A DNA stretch of 64,000 nt, from positions 1 through 64,000 of the forward strand of contig JABSPM010000095.1 of assembly GCA_013215095.1 (NCBI GenBank), read 5' to 3'. The position numbers were made by a program, and so were the translations under genes. Shown here one piece after another: positions 9,241 to 18,323 of the stretch. The notes under the pieces are model-generated. The model saw nothing but the letters and a program-made list of their open reading frames with translations, was not told where the DNA came from and did not search any database. Origin of the DNA: Flavobacteriaceae bacterium (lineage in GTDB: Bacteria > Bacteroidota > Bacteroidia > Flavobacteriales > Flavobacteriaceae). Within the stretch, counting starts at the first letter, position 1, and each line of letters opens with the position of its first letter.

Positions 9241-10549
9241 AATAAGTGTATTCTGGTTTCGTCGAGACCTGAGACTAGAAGATAATACGGGATTATATAA
9301 GGCCTTACAATCGGGAACACCAGTGCTTCCTATTTTTATTTTCGACAGTAATATTTTAAATACGCTTCCCAAAAATGATGCTAGAGTCCATTTTATTTAC
9401 AACACTCTAAAGGCACTGGATTCGCGTTTAAAAAAAGCGTATAATTCTGGTATTACCATATATCAGGGAACACCTTTAGATAGTTTTATAAAACTGACGC
9501 AGCAGTATAGTATTGACAAAGTATATACCAATGATGATTATGAGCCCTATGCCATACAACGTGACTTAGACCTATCTGCATTTCTAAAATCTAAAGGTAT
9601 TGTATTTAAAGCATTTAAAGATCATGTCATATTTGAACGTAATGATATTGTAAAGAAAGATGGTACACCTTATAAGGTATATACACCTTATGCAAAACAA
9701 TGGATGATTGGGATAAGATCGAATCCGATACAACAGTTTCCCTCGCAAGACTACCTCCATAATCTTTATACCTATACTGCAAACACATTCCCCGATTTAA
9801 GAGACATTGGTTTTGTATCTCCAACGATTAGAATTGCGCCCTATAATATAAAAGCATCACTCATCAAAAACCATGAAGTCACAAGGAATTTCCCTGCCTT
9901 AGAAGAAGGTACTTCTAAAGTGGGACCACACCTTAGGTTTGGTACCATTAGTATTAGACAACTCGTTAATAAAGCACTTGTTTATAAAGATAACACATAT
10001 CTAAAAGCACTGATTTGGCGTGATTTTTTTATGCAAATCCTATGGCATTATCCACAAACCTTGACCCAAAGTTTCAAACCACAATATGATTTTATAGAAT
10101 GGCGTAATAATCAAAAAGAATTTGAATTATGGTGCCAAGGACAGACCGGGTATCCTTTAGTAGATTCTGGTATGCGTGAATTAAATGCGACTGGGCATAT
10201 GCACAATCGAGTGCGTATGATTGTCGCTAGTTTTTTATGCAAGCACCTTCTCATTGATTGGCGTTGGGGTGAAGCCTATTTTGCAGAAAAATTAAATGAT
10301 TTTGAATGCTCCAGTAATATTGGCAACTGGCAGTGGTCTGCGGGATGTGGTGTAGATGCGGCACCGTATTTTAGAATCTTTAATCCAACGTCACAAATTC
10401 AAAAATTTGATAAAGATCATCACTACCTAAAAACATGGGTTCCAGATTATCAAGAACTCAGCTATCCGACTCCAATAGTAAACCATCAATTTGCCAGAAC
10501 ACGTTGCTTAAATACTTTTAAAGCAGCTTTATCTCGTAGTATGCCTTAA
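9227..10549 (+). CDS. phrB: Class I cryptochrome/DNA photolyase
   Basis: 440 residues from the ATG at 9227, which gives MKANKISVFWFRRDLR; the in-frame upstream ATG at 9185 lies well inside the previous gene. The N-terminal antenna domain (to ~130) is followed by the FAD domain with GTISIRQL, WRDFFMQIL, TGYPLVDSGMREL and NDFECSSNIGNWQW. The segment ELNATGHMHNRVRM matches the CPD-photolyase active site, with Glu and Asn kept. It has His where E. coli PhrB has Trp277, a substrate-stacking residue. The likely role is light-driven repair of cyclobutane pyrimidine dimers. It is the last gene of the operon. Confidence 0.93.
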   Translation: MKANKISVFWFRRDLRLEDNTGLYKALQSGTPVLPIFIFDSNILNTLPKNDARVHFIYNTLKALDSRLKKAYNSGITIYQGTPLDSFIKLTQQYSIDKVYTNDDYEPYAIQRDLDLSAFLKSKGIVFKAFKDHVIFERNDIVKKDGTPYKVYTPYAKQWMIGIRSNPIQQFPSQDYLHNLYTYTANTFPDLRDIGFVSPTIRIAPYNIKASLIKNHEVTRNFPALEEGTSKVGPHLRFGTISIRQLVNKALVYKDNTYLKALIWRDFFMQILWHYPQTLTQSFKPQYDFIEWRNNQKEFELWCQGQTGYPLVDSGMRELNATGHMHNRVRMIVASFLCKHLLIDWRWGEAYFAEKLNDFECSSNIGNWQWSAGCGVDAAPYFRIFNPTSQIQKFDKDHHYLKTWVPDYQELSYPTPIVNHQFARTRCLNTFKAALSRSMP

Positions 10550-10746
10550 GTAAATGTAAGTACTACCTTTTGATAAGCATAAAACATATACACTTTTCGA
10601 ATTTGTAATGCTATTGAGAGATGTGCACATAAAAAAACATAAAAATAATTCCGGGACATCATTCTTTATGAGCATGCCTAACATTAATTATTGTTTCAAT
10701 TTCGAGATAGGCGGCTTTTATGAGCTTACTTTTTTGCAAAAATATG

Positions 10747-11325
10747 CTATAATTTCTTCACATACTTCGTTATGATAACGATTTGCTGCCCATCTACTCT
10801 GCCTTCAATATATTCGGAATTATGATGATCTAAAGAAATACGTCTTACCGCAGTACCCTGTTTTGCAACCATACTAGACCCTTTTACTTTAAGATCCTTT
10901 ATAAGTACCACAGAATCTCCTGCCTGAAGTATAACGCCATTAACATCTCTATGCACAATCTTATCTGTATCATCATCACCATCTCCAAGTGCATTTGCCC
11001 AATTAAGATCTTCTTCTTCTAGATACATCATATCTAATAGATTTTGCGTCCAACCTTCTGATTTTAATCGATGTAGCATACGCCAAGAAATAATTTGAAC
11101 AGATTTATGCGCACTCCACATACTATCATTCAAACAACGCCAATGATTCACATTCACATCCTCTGAATTTTCCAATTGTTCTCTACAAATTTTACAAGCA
11201 TAAAAACTGTTCTTTTCTTCTATTTTTTGTGCTGGTTTGACAGTATAAACTTGAAGCTGTTCATCTGCACTACAAAGCTCACAGCTATTATTACTACGTT
11301 TACTTAATATTCTTTCTAAACTCAT
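10747..11325 (-). CDS. PhnA/YjdM-like zinc-ribbon protein
   Basis: 192 residues. An N-terminal zinc ribbon is formed by Cys15/Cys18 (CELC) and Cys44/Cys47 (CKIC). The C-terminal PhnA domain (~120-192) shows GDSVVLIKDLKVKGSS and the typical VKKL end. Despite the phn name, this family is not a proven phosphonate hydrolase. Its role is unclear. It ends 3 nt after murA in the same direction, so the two are probably co-transcribed. Confidence 0.87.
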   Translation of the reverse strand: MSLERILSKRSNNSCELCSADEQLQVYTVKPAQKIEEKNSFYACKICREQLENSEDVNVNHWRCLNDSMWSAHKSVQIISWRMLHRLKSEGWTQNLLDMMYLEEEDLNWANALGDGDDDTDKIVHRDVNGVILQAGDSVVLIKDLKVKGSSMVAKQGTAVRRISLDHHNSEYIEGRVDGQQIVIITKYVKKL

Positions 11326-11327
11326 TA

Positions 11328-12641
11328 TTAAGTATCTATCCTTTCAATCTTAGCTCCAATAGCTTTTAAACGTATATCTATATTTTCGTAACCTCTATCA
11401 ATCTGTTCAATATTATAAATAATAGAAGTTCCTTTAGCGGATAGTGCGGCAATTAATAATGAAATTCCTGCTCTAATATCTGGTGAAGTCATGGTTGTTG
11501 CCTTGAGTTGAGACTTAAAATCATGTCCAATTACAGTAGCTCTATGCGGATCACAAAGTATAATTTTCGCGCCCATATCTATCAATTTATCCACAAAGAA
11601 CAAGCGACTTTCAAACATTTTTTGATGCACTAAGATACTGCCTCTTGCTTGTGTAGCAACAACAAGAATAATACTCAACAAATCTGGAGTAAATCCAGGC
11701 CAAGGCGCATCTGAAATGGTCAAAATAGATCCATCTATATAACTCTTAACCTCATAACCATATATATGCTCGGGTATAAAAATATCATCTCCTCGGCGCT
11801 CAATAGTAATTCCTAATTTCCTAAACACATTTGGGATTACACCCAAATCATTCCAGCTTACATTTTTAATTGTTAATTGACTTTTAGTCATTGCTGCTAA
11901 CCCTATCCAACTTCCAATTTCAATCATATCTGGAAGCATTGTATGTGTTGTACCTCCAAGCTCATCTACACCTTCGACAATTAGCATATTAGAACCTATA
12001 CCAGAAATATTAGCCCCCATTCGATTGAGCATTTTACATAATTGCTGTAAATAAGGCTCACATGCAGCATTATAAATGGTTGTCTTACCCTTAGCTAAAA
12101 CTGCTGCCATTACAATATTTGCAGTTCCTGTTACCGAAGCCTCATCTAAAAGCATATATGTGCCTTTGAGTTCCTCTGCTTCTACCCCATAGAAATAATC
12201 TTCTCTATTATATCTAAATTTTGCACCAAGGTTAATAAACCCTTCAAAATGAGTATCCAACCGCCTACGACCAATTTTATCACCTCCTGGCTTTGGAATA
12301 TATCCTTTACCAAAACGCGCTAATAAGGGACCTACAATCATAATAGATCCTCTTAGTCCTCTTCCATCGATTTTAAATTGTTCTGATTCTAAGTATTCTA
12401 AATTAATTTCGTCCGCCTGAAAGACATAAGATCCATGTTTAACATGCTCTACTTTTACCCCAAGCTTTTCAAGTAGTTTAATCAACTTATTAACATCAAC
12501 AATATCTGGAATATTATGTATTTTAACTTTTTGAGATGTTAACAAGACAGCACATAATATCTGAAGTGCCTCGTTTTTGGCTCCTTGTGGTTGAATTTCA
12601 CCTTTGAGTTGGTGTCCTCCTTCTATTTTAAATGCTTTCAC
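11328..12641 (-). CDS. murA: UDP-N-acetylglucosamine 1-carboxyvinyltransferase
   Basis: 437 residues of the EPSP-synthase-like fold. The enzyme transfers enolpyruvate from PEP to UDP-GlcNAc, the first committed step of peptidoglycan synthesis. Lys22-Asn23 are present in AKNEAL. The loop that carries the catalytic Cys in E. coli (Cys115) reads PGGDKIGRRR here, so Asp121 occupies the Cys position. Cys-to-Asp forms are known to be active but insensitive to fosfomycin. It is followed by phnA and preceded by the DUF4290 gene, 12 nt away. Confidence 0.96.
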   Translation of the reverse strand: MKAFKIEGGHQLKGEIQPQGAKNEALQILCAVLLTSQKVKIHNIPDIVDVNKLIKLLEKLGVKVEHVKHGSYVFQADEINLEYLESEQFKIDGRGLRGSIMIVGPLLARFGKGYIPKPGGDKIGRRRLDTHFEGFINLGAKFRYNREDYFYGVEAEELKGTYMLLDEASVTGTANIVMAAVLAKGKTTIYNAACEPYLQQLCKMLNRMGANISGIGSNMLIVEGVDELGGTTHTMLPDMIEIGSWIGLAAMTKSQLTIKNVSWNDLGVIPNVFRKLGITIERRGDDIFIPEHIYGYEVKSYIDGSILTISDAPWPGFTPDLLSIILVVATQARGSILVHQKMFESRLFFVDKLIDMGAKIILCDPHRATVIGHDFKSQLKATTMTSPDIRAGISLLIAALSAKGTSIIYNIEQIDRGYENIDIRLKAIGAKIERIDT

Positions 12642-12653
12642 GCGTTAGTAAAA

Positions 12654-13298
12654 TTAATAACGTTTACGGTTTCTATGATTGGTGTTCTTTTTTCCTTTAC
12701 GGTTATTAGTATTGTTAAATTTACGCTTAGATTTCATTAAACTTGAAACATCACTTAAATCTTCTGTACTGTCTTTCAAGTTCAATTTACCATCAGATAA
12801 TTCATACAAATGATTAAAAATAACATTATCCTCAACCGTATCTTTATTCCAATTTAAGAAACATTTTTTCATATGATTTGCTATGGTAAAAACTAGAGCT
12901 TCTTTAATTTCTCCCTCTTCCCAAGTATTTGCAACATCAATCATGGTCTTTATATTATTCCCGTAGAAACGATACTTTGGATGGTTCTGCGGATAATCTA
13001 AAGGCTCTGGCCTTGCTTCTAGGACCTCTTTCAAAGGTTTCTCATAAGGAGAATCCACATCTAATTTAAAGTCAGACATGATAAATAATTGATCCCAAAG
13101 TTTATGCTGGAAATCTGGCACATCTCTTAAGTGTGGTTGCAAATTTCCCATAACCGCAATAATAGATTTCGCTACTTTATTACGCTCTTCTTTGGATTCT
13201 ATTGCTGTTGCGTAATTTACCATGTTCTGAATATGTCTTCCATATTCTGGTATAATAAGATGCTCGCGCTCTGTGTTGTATTCTAATTGATCTATCAA
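12654..13298 (-). CDS. DUF4290 family protein
   Basis: 214 residues. The N-terminus (LEYNTEREHLIIPEYGRHIQ) is characteristic of DUF4290, a family nearly confined to Bacteroidota and commonly found beside murA. The C-terminal ~30 residues are very basic (Lys, Arg, Asn-rich) and probably disordered, suggesting RNA or ribosome contact. No function is established. Confidence 0.9.
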   Translation of the reverse strand: MIDQLEYNTEREHLIIPEYGRHIQNMVNYATAIESKEERNKVAKSIIAVMGNLQPHLRDVPDFQHKLWDQLFIMSDFKLDVDSPYEKPLKEVLEARPEPLDYPQNHPKYRFYGNNIKTMIDVANTWEEGEIKEALVFTIANHMKKCFLNWNKDTVEDNVIFNHLYELSDGKLNLKDSTEDLSDVSSLMKSKRKFNNTNNRKGKKNTNHRNRKRY

Positions 13299-13402
13299 AA
13301 TAAAATATGTAGAATTAAAAGTTCTTAATGAAGATTATTGTTCCGCAAAATACAAAAAAAAAGAAAACATATAACCTTATTATTTTTTTAAATATTATTG
13401 AC

Positions 13403-13693
13403 TTATAACGAAATAACGCCATCTACATTATCCGTCACCTCTATATACTTATCGATTACTGCATCTGGATCTTTCATTACTAAATTTATAGATACACTTG
13501 TATATTTGCCGTTCTTAGATTGTGTTGTTGTAATTACAGCGCCTGAGTTATTAAATAAGCCCTCCAATTTTGAAATTTTATCCGTATCCGTTTTAACAAT
13601 AAACTTATATAAGTACTCCGAAGGCCAGCTGGCAGTTTGAGTCAACTGTTCTCTTAATTTATTATAAAATTTTTCTGCATTTGATGCACTCAT
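13403..13693 (-). CDS. DUF493 family protein
   Basis: 96 residues with the ferredoxin-like alpha/beta pattern of DUF493 (YbeD-like): WPSEYLYKFIVKTD, then SKNGKYTSVSI in the second half. YbeD-like proteins are small regulatory-type folds of unsettled function. The gene is read divergently from the NTPase gene at 13779. Confidence 0.88.
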   Translation of the reverse strand: MSASNAEKFYNKLREQLTQTASWPSEYLYKFIVKTDTDKISKLEGLFNNSGAVITTTQSKNGKYTSVSINLVMKDPDAVIDKYIEVTDNVDGVISL

Positions 13694-13778
13694 AGGGTCA
13701 TTTTTTTAGCGTTACAAATATACACTTTTAAATAATTTTTTATTTCTATATATAATTACGAATTTTACAGCTAAAACC

Positions 13779-14330
13779 TTGCCAAATTTGAGCGCGAAAA
13801 AAATTGTCATAACTGGGGGACCAGGAACAGGAAAAACATCTATTATCAACGCATTGCTAAAACGCAATATAACCTGTCTTGAAGAGATATCTCGTCAGGT
13901 TACTATAGATGCACAGAAAAAAGGAATCGAACAATTATTTTTAACTGAACCCTTATTATTTAGTGATATGCTATTAGAGGGTAGACAAAAACAATATCAT
14001 GAAGCTAAAACTTATGATGTACCATATCTATTTTTAGATAGAGGTATTCCTGATGTTGTCGCTTACTTGGATTTTCTAAAAACCGATTATCCTAATAGAT
14101 TTGTAAGTGCTTGTGAAGCACATACTTATGATTTAATTTTTATATTAAAGCCTTGGAAAGAAATTTATATGAGTGATAATGAGCGTTATGAAGATTTTGA
14201 CCAAGCCATTGAAATACATCAATGCTTAATGAACACCTACTCAAAATATGGTTATCAGTTACATGACGTACCCTTTGAATCTGTAGAAAAACGGACTGAT
14301 TTTATTTTAAATATTGTAGAGAATATATAA
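13779..14330 (+). CDS. AAA/NadR-like P-loop NTPase with TTG start
   Basis: 183 residues. A Walker A motif GGPGTGKT lies near residues 13-20, and LDRGIPDVVAYLDFL is the LID/DRG region typical of the AAA_28 (NadR-like kinase) group. The only sensible start is TTG at 13779; no ATG lies upstream of the P-loop in frame. It overlaps recQ by one base (TAATG), so the two are coupled. The substrate is unknown; a nucleoside or nucleotide kinase is plausible. Confidence 0.85.
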   Translation: MPNLSAKKIVITGGPGTGKTSIINALLKRNITCLEEISRQVTIDAQKKGIEQLFLTEPLLFSDMLLEGRQKQYHEAKTYDVPYLFLDRGIPDVVAYLDFLKTDYPNRFVSACEAHTYDLIFILKPWKEIYMSDNERYEDFDQAIEIHQCLMNTYSKYGYQLHDVPFESVEKRTDFILNIVENI

Positions 14331-16222
14331 TGCATCATCCAGTTCAAATATTAGAACATTACTGGAATTACACTGCTTTTAGGCCATTACAAGAAGATAT
14401 TATAGAAGCCACTATTAACGGAGAAGATGTTTTTGCTTTAATGCCTACAGGTGGGGGTAAATCGTTATGCTTTCAAATTCCTGCATTAGCCAAAGAAGGT
14501 ATTTGCATTGTAATTTCTCCGCTTATTGCCTTGATGAAAGACCAAGTGAAGTCTTTAAAGAACATAGGTGTTAAGGCTATGGCATTAACTAGTGAATATC
14601 ATTATAATGATATGAGTATAATGCTCGACAATTGTATTTACGGCAAATACAAATTCTTATACCTTTCTCCCGAACGCTTGCAACAAGAGTTGGTTCAGAA
14701 TAGAATTCGGCAAATGAATGTTAATCTCATTGCGGTAGATGAAGCACATTGTATCAGTCAATGGGGTAATGACTTTAGACCAGCATATAATACTATTGTG
14801 CATTTGCGAGAACTGCATCCATCTGTAAATGTTATCGCTTTAAGCGCTTCTGCTAAGAACGATGTCGTTGATGATATTGTCAAAAAATTAGATTTTATTA
14901 AACCCAAAATATTTAGACAATCTTTTGAGCGTAACAATTTAGCGTATATGGTATTTGATACTGAGGACAAGCATTATAAAATTGAACAAATACTCAATAA
15001 AAACCCACAATCCTCTATAATTTATACTCGTAACAGAAGAGCAACTTTAGAATTAAACAATTATCTAGAACAGAAAGGGTTTTCTAGCACCTATTATCAT
15101 GGCGGATTAAACCCTAAGATTAAAACCCTGAACCTCAGCGCTTGGAAAAACAACCAGAAACAAGTTATGGTAGCCACCAATGCTTTTGGAATGGGAATTG
15201 ATAAAGCAGATGTAAAAACAGTTATTCATATCAACATCCCAGAAAGCGTTGAAAGTTATTTCCAAGAAGCAGGACGAGCAGGTAGAAATGGTAATAAAGC
15301 CTTTTCTATCATTTTAAAAAACAGTGCAGACAATGCTCAGGTAAAGAAACAATTCTTAAGTGTATTGCCTACCATTGACTATTTGAAACTTGTTTACAGA
15401 AAGCTCTGTAGTTACTTTCAAATTCCATATGGAGAAGGTGAATTTAACACCTTTCAATTTAATTTTAATGATTTCTGTAAGTCCTACAAATTAAACACAC
15501 TACTAACTTACAATGTATTACAAGCATTAGATAGAACAAGTATAATTAGCCTATCTAAACAATTTCAAAATCGCACCGAAATTAAAGTTTTGGTAACCAA
15601 CAATCAACTATTTGGGTATATTAGAAAACACCCCGAAGTAGTCATTGTTGTAAAATCTATGCTTAGAACTTATGGAGGTATTTTTGATTATGAAACTAAA
15701 GTCAACTTAAAAATTATTGCCAACAAATCAGATGTCACAGAAGAGAAAGTCGTATTCATTTTGCAAAAATTAGAAAAGGATGCTATCATTAGTCTAAAGT
15801 CTAAATCTACAGATGCACAAATTACATTTTTAGCGCCAAGAGAAGATGACAAAACTATTCATAGAATCGCTAGAGAGATAGCACAACAAAATGACTTAAA
15901 AAAGAAACAAGTTCATGCAATGCTAAGCTACATGAAAAATGATGATGTCTGCAAAAGCATCCAGCTGCTTAGCTATTTTGGTGAAACAAACCCTAAAACA
16001 TGTGGTATTTGCTCTGTATGCGTTAAGGATAAAATAGAAGAGACAACTATTGAAAACCAAATCAAAAAAATCAAACAAATTCTTAAAAATGAAACATTAT
16101 CATCAAGAGAAATTGCTAAACATACAACCCTTAACGAACAGCATCTAATATGCGTTTTGCAACGCATGTTAGAACATGACATTATAGATATAACAGCACA
16201 TAACACTTACAAATTAAAATAA
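14330..16222 (+). CDS. recQ: ATP-dependent DNA helicase RecQ
   Basis: 630 residues. The superfamily 2 motifs are complete: MPTGGGKSLCFQIPA (I), DEAHCISQWG (II plus aromatic-rich loop), ALSASA (III) and EAGRAGRNG (VI). A RecQ-CT zinc-binding module with CKSIQLLSYFG and CGICSVC follows near 545-570, and then a winged-helix/HRDC-like tail. It unwinds DNA 3'-5' in recombination and repair. Many Bacteroidota carry two RecQ paralogues; this is the ~630-residue type. Confidence 0.94.
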   Translation: MHHPVQILEHYWNYTAFRPLQEDIIEATINGEDVFALMPTGGGKSLCFQIPALAKEGICIVISPLIALMKDQVKSLKNIGVKAMALTSEYHYNDMSIMLDNCIYGKYKFLYLSPERLQQELVQNRIRQMNVNLIAVDEAHCISQWGNDFRPAYNTIVHLRELHPSVNVIALSASAKNDVVDDIVKKLDFIKPKIFRQSFERNNLAYMVFDTEDKHYKIEQILNKNPQSSIIYTRNRRATLELNNYLEQKGFSSTYYHGGLNPKIKTLNLSAWKNNQKQVMVATNAFGMGIDKADVKTVIHINIPESVESYFQEAGRAGRNGNKAFSIILKNSADNAQVKKQFLSVLPTIDYLKLVYRKLCSYFQIPYGEGEFNTFQFNFNDFCKSYKLNTLLTYNVLQALDRTSIISLSKQFQNRTEIKVLVTNNQLFGYIRKHPEVVIVVKSMLRTYGGIFDYETKVNLKIIANKSDVTEEKVVFILQKLEKDAIISLKSKSTDAQITFLAPREDDKTIHRIAREIAQQNDLKKKQVHAMLSYMKNDDVCKSIQLLSYFGETNPKTCGICSVCVKDKIEETTIENQIKKIKQILKNETLSSREIAKHTTLNEQHLICVLQRMLEHDIIDITAHNTYKLK

Positions 16223-16227
16223 AAAAC

Positions 16228-17178
16228 ATGAAGAGAGATTTAAGAATTGTTTTTATGGGAACTCCAGATTTTGCTGTAGCCACCTTAGCTGCGCTTATAA
16301 ACAACAATTATAAGGTTTTAGGCGTTATTACGGCTCCAGACAAACCTGCAGGACGCGGAAGAAAACTCAATGAAAGTGCAGTAAAAAAGTATGCAAAAGA
16401 AAAAGGACTCACAATTTTACAACCCACAAATTTAAAAGACCCAGATTTCAATGCAAGTCTAAAATCACTTCAAGCTAATTTACAAATTGTAGTTGCCTTT
16501 AGAATGCTACCCAAAATGGTTTGGCAAATGCCGGAATATGGCACTTTTAATCTGCATGCGTCTTTATTACCACAATATAGAGGTGCTGCACCTATTAATT
16601 GGGCTATTATTAATGGTGAAAACAAAACGGGTGTATCAACATTCTTTATTGACGAAAAAATAGATACTGGAGCAATAATTCTACAGAAACCTTTAGCTAT
16701 AGCTCCAAATGATAATGCAGGAGTTCTTCATGATAAATTGATGCACCTTGGTAGCAGTTTAGTCATTGATACCGTAAAATTGATAGAAGGTGCTAATGTT
16801 ATAACAACCCCACAGCCAAGTCCTATTACTACAAAAACAGCTTACAAACTCAATAAAGACAACTGTAAAATTGATTGGAGCGCTAATCCAGAAGACATCT
16901 ACAACCTCATTAGAGGGCTTTCGCCTTATCCTGCAGCTTGGTGCAATATCATAAATGATAAAGATATACTTAATGTAAAAATATATGACGCCATCTTTGT
17001 AAAAGCGCCGCATGATATGAAGTTTGGCAGTTTAATAATTACTAAAAATGAAATCAAAGTGGCTGTTAAAAACGGCTATTTATCATTACTGGACCTTAAG
17101 CTGCCTGGAAAACGCAGAATGGATGTAAAATCATTGTTAAATGGGTTTCAATTTGAGAAGAATTGTGAAATGCGCTAA
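16228..17178 (+). CDS. fmt: Methionyl-tRNA formyltransferase
   Basis: 316 residues. The formyl-transfer domain has the NLHASLLPQYRGAAPINWAI motif (catalytic Asn and His) and DTGAIILQ. The C-terminal domain is the tRNA-binding OB-like fold. It formylates initiator Met-tRNA with 10-formyl-THF. It begins 5 nt after recQ and was probably transcribed with it. Confidence 0.96.
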   Translation: MKRDLRIVFMGTPDFAVATLAALINNNYKVLGVITAPDKPAGRGRKLNESAVKKYAKEKGLTILQPTNLKDPDFNASLKSLQANLQIVVAFRMLPKMVWQMPEYGTFNLHASLLPQYRGAAPINWAIINGENKTGVSTFFIDEKIDTGAIILQKPLAIAPNDNAGVLHDKLMHLGSSLVIDTVKLIEGANVITTPQPSPITTKTAYKLNKDNCKIDWSANPEDIYNLIRGLSPYPAAWCNIINDKDILNVKIYDAIFVKAPHDMKFGSLIITKNEIKVAVKNGYLSLLDLKLPGKRRMDVKSLLNGFQFEKNCEMR

Positions 17179-17368
17179 ACCCTTATTATCACTGATATAA
17201 ATAAAACCTACCCAAAAAGAAGTTTCTTTATTAACAATTACTCGAAGTTATTAACAAATAAGTGCTTTTCCCTTGCTATTACTTGTATGAATGGGATTTC
17301 CGTCTAAATTTGTAGAGGCTTAACAAAAAAATGTTATACCATACAGTAATAATTTAAACTTTAAATTC

Positions 17369-17641
17369 ATGAACAAAACAGATTTAATCAATGGAATGGC
17401 TGAAAATGCAGGAATCACTAAAGCTGCAGCTAAGAAAGCATTAGATTCATTATTAATTGACATCGAAGGCGCTTTACAAAAGGGTAACAGAGTATCATTA
17501 GTAGGTTTCGGATCTTGGTCAGTATCTAGAAGAGCTGCAAGAGAAGGAAGAAACCCTCAAACTGGAGACACCATTAAAATCAAAGCAAAAAACGTAGTAA
17601 AGTTCAAAGCAGGATCTGATTTAAGTGATGCTGTAAACTAA
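17369..17641 (+). CDS. hup: HU-type DNA-binding protein
   Basis: 90 residues with the complete HU/IHF fold: MNKTDLI start, VSLVGFGSW turn, and the DNA arm RRAAREGRNPQTGD. It compacts DNA as a dimer. It has its own ~190-bp upstream region and a strong terminator directly after, so it is a single-gene unit. Confidence 0.97.
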   Translation: MNKTDLINGMAENAGITKAAAKKALDSLLIDIEGALQKGNRVSLVGFGSWSVSRRAAREGRNPQTGDTIKIKAKNVVKFKAGSDLSDAVN

Positions 17642-17664
17642 GCATATAAGAACGATTTTTCCTT

Positions 17665-17692
17665 AAAAGACTCTTATTAAGAGTCTTTTTTT
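17665..17692 (+). terminator. Rho-independent terminator after HU gene
   Basis: A 12-bp perfect stem (AAAAGACTCTTA with its complement) is followed by a T run, 24 nt after the HU stop. Confidence 0.85.
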
Positions 17693-17762
17693 ATATCAGT
17701 TTTTTTAAAAACTGTTGTTTATTTAATAAATAAAACTTAGTTTTAATGTAATAAACAGAGTA

Positions 17763-18323
17763 ATGGCACCACAACAACCAAAAAAAGGACAACTTTTAAT
17801 CGCAGAACCCTCAATATTGGGAGATGTTTCCTTTAATCGATCGGTCATATTATTGGCAGATTATAGTAGTGAGGGCTCTATTGGTTTTATCCTAAACAAA
17901 CCATTAGATTTTATGCTTAAAGATTTATTACCAGAAATAGAGGGCGACTTTAAGGTCTATAATGGAGGACCCGTAGAGCAAGACAATCTTTATTTTATTC
18001 ATATTGTACCTGATCTCATTCCAAATAGTGTAGAAATTTCTAACGGTATTTATTGGGCTGGCGACTTTACTACGGTTACCCAGCTTATTAACACGCATAG
18101 CATACAAGTTAATGACATCCGATTTTTCTTGGGATATTCTGGTTGGGATAACAACCAGCTCGCCGATGAGTTAAAATCTAAAACTTGGGTATTAAAAGAC
18201 AATATTTACAAAACTAAAGTTATTGCCAAACGTAGTTCTAGTTTTTGGAAAGAAAAGATGCTAGAATTTGGAGGTGAATATAGTATTTGGTCTAACGCAC
18301 CTAATGACCCCTCTAATAATTAA
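17763..18323 (+). CDS. YqgE/AlgH family protein
   Basis: 186 residues. Family hallmarks are GQLLIAEPSILGDVSFNRSV at the N-terminus, GFILNKPL, YNGGPVEQDNLYFIH and FLGYSGWDNNQLADEL. The biochemical role of the family is not established. Its 3' end overlaps the convergent aminotransferase gene by 4 nt. Confidence 0.93.
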   Translation: MAPQQPKKGQLLIAEPSILGDVSFNRSVILLADYSSEGSIGFILNKPLDFMLKDLLPEIEGDFKVYNGGPVEQDNLYFIHIVPDLIPNSVEISNGIYWAGDFTTVTQLINTHSIQVNDIRFFLGYSGWDNNQLADELKSKTWVLKDNIYKTKVIAKRSSSFWKEKMLEFGGEYSIWSNAPNDPSNN

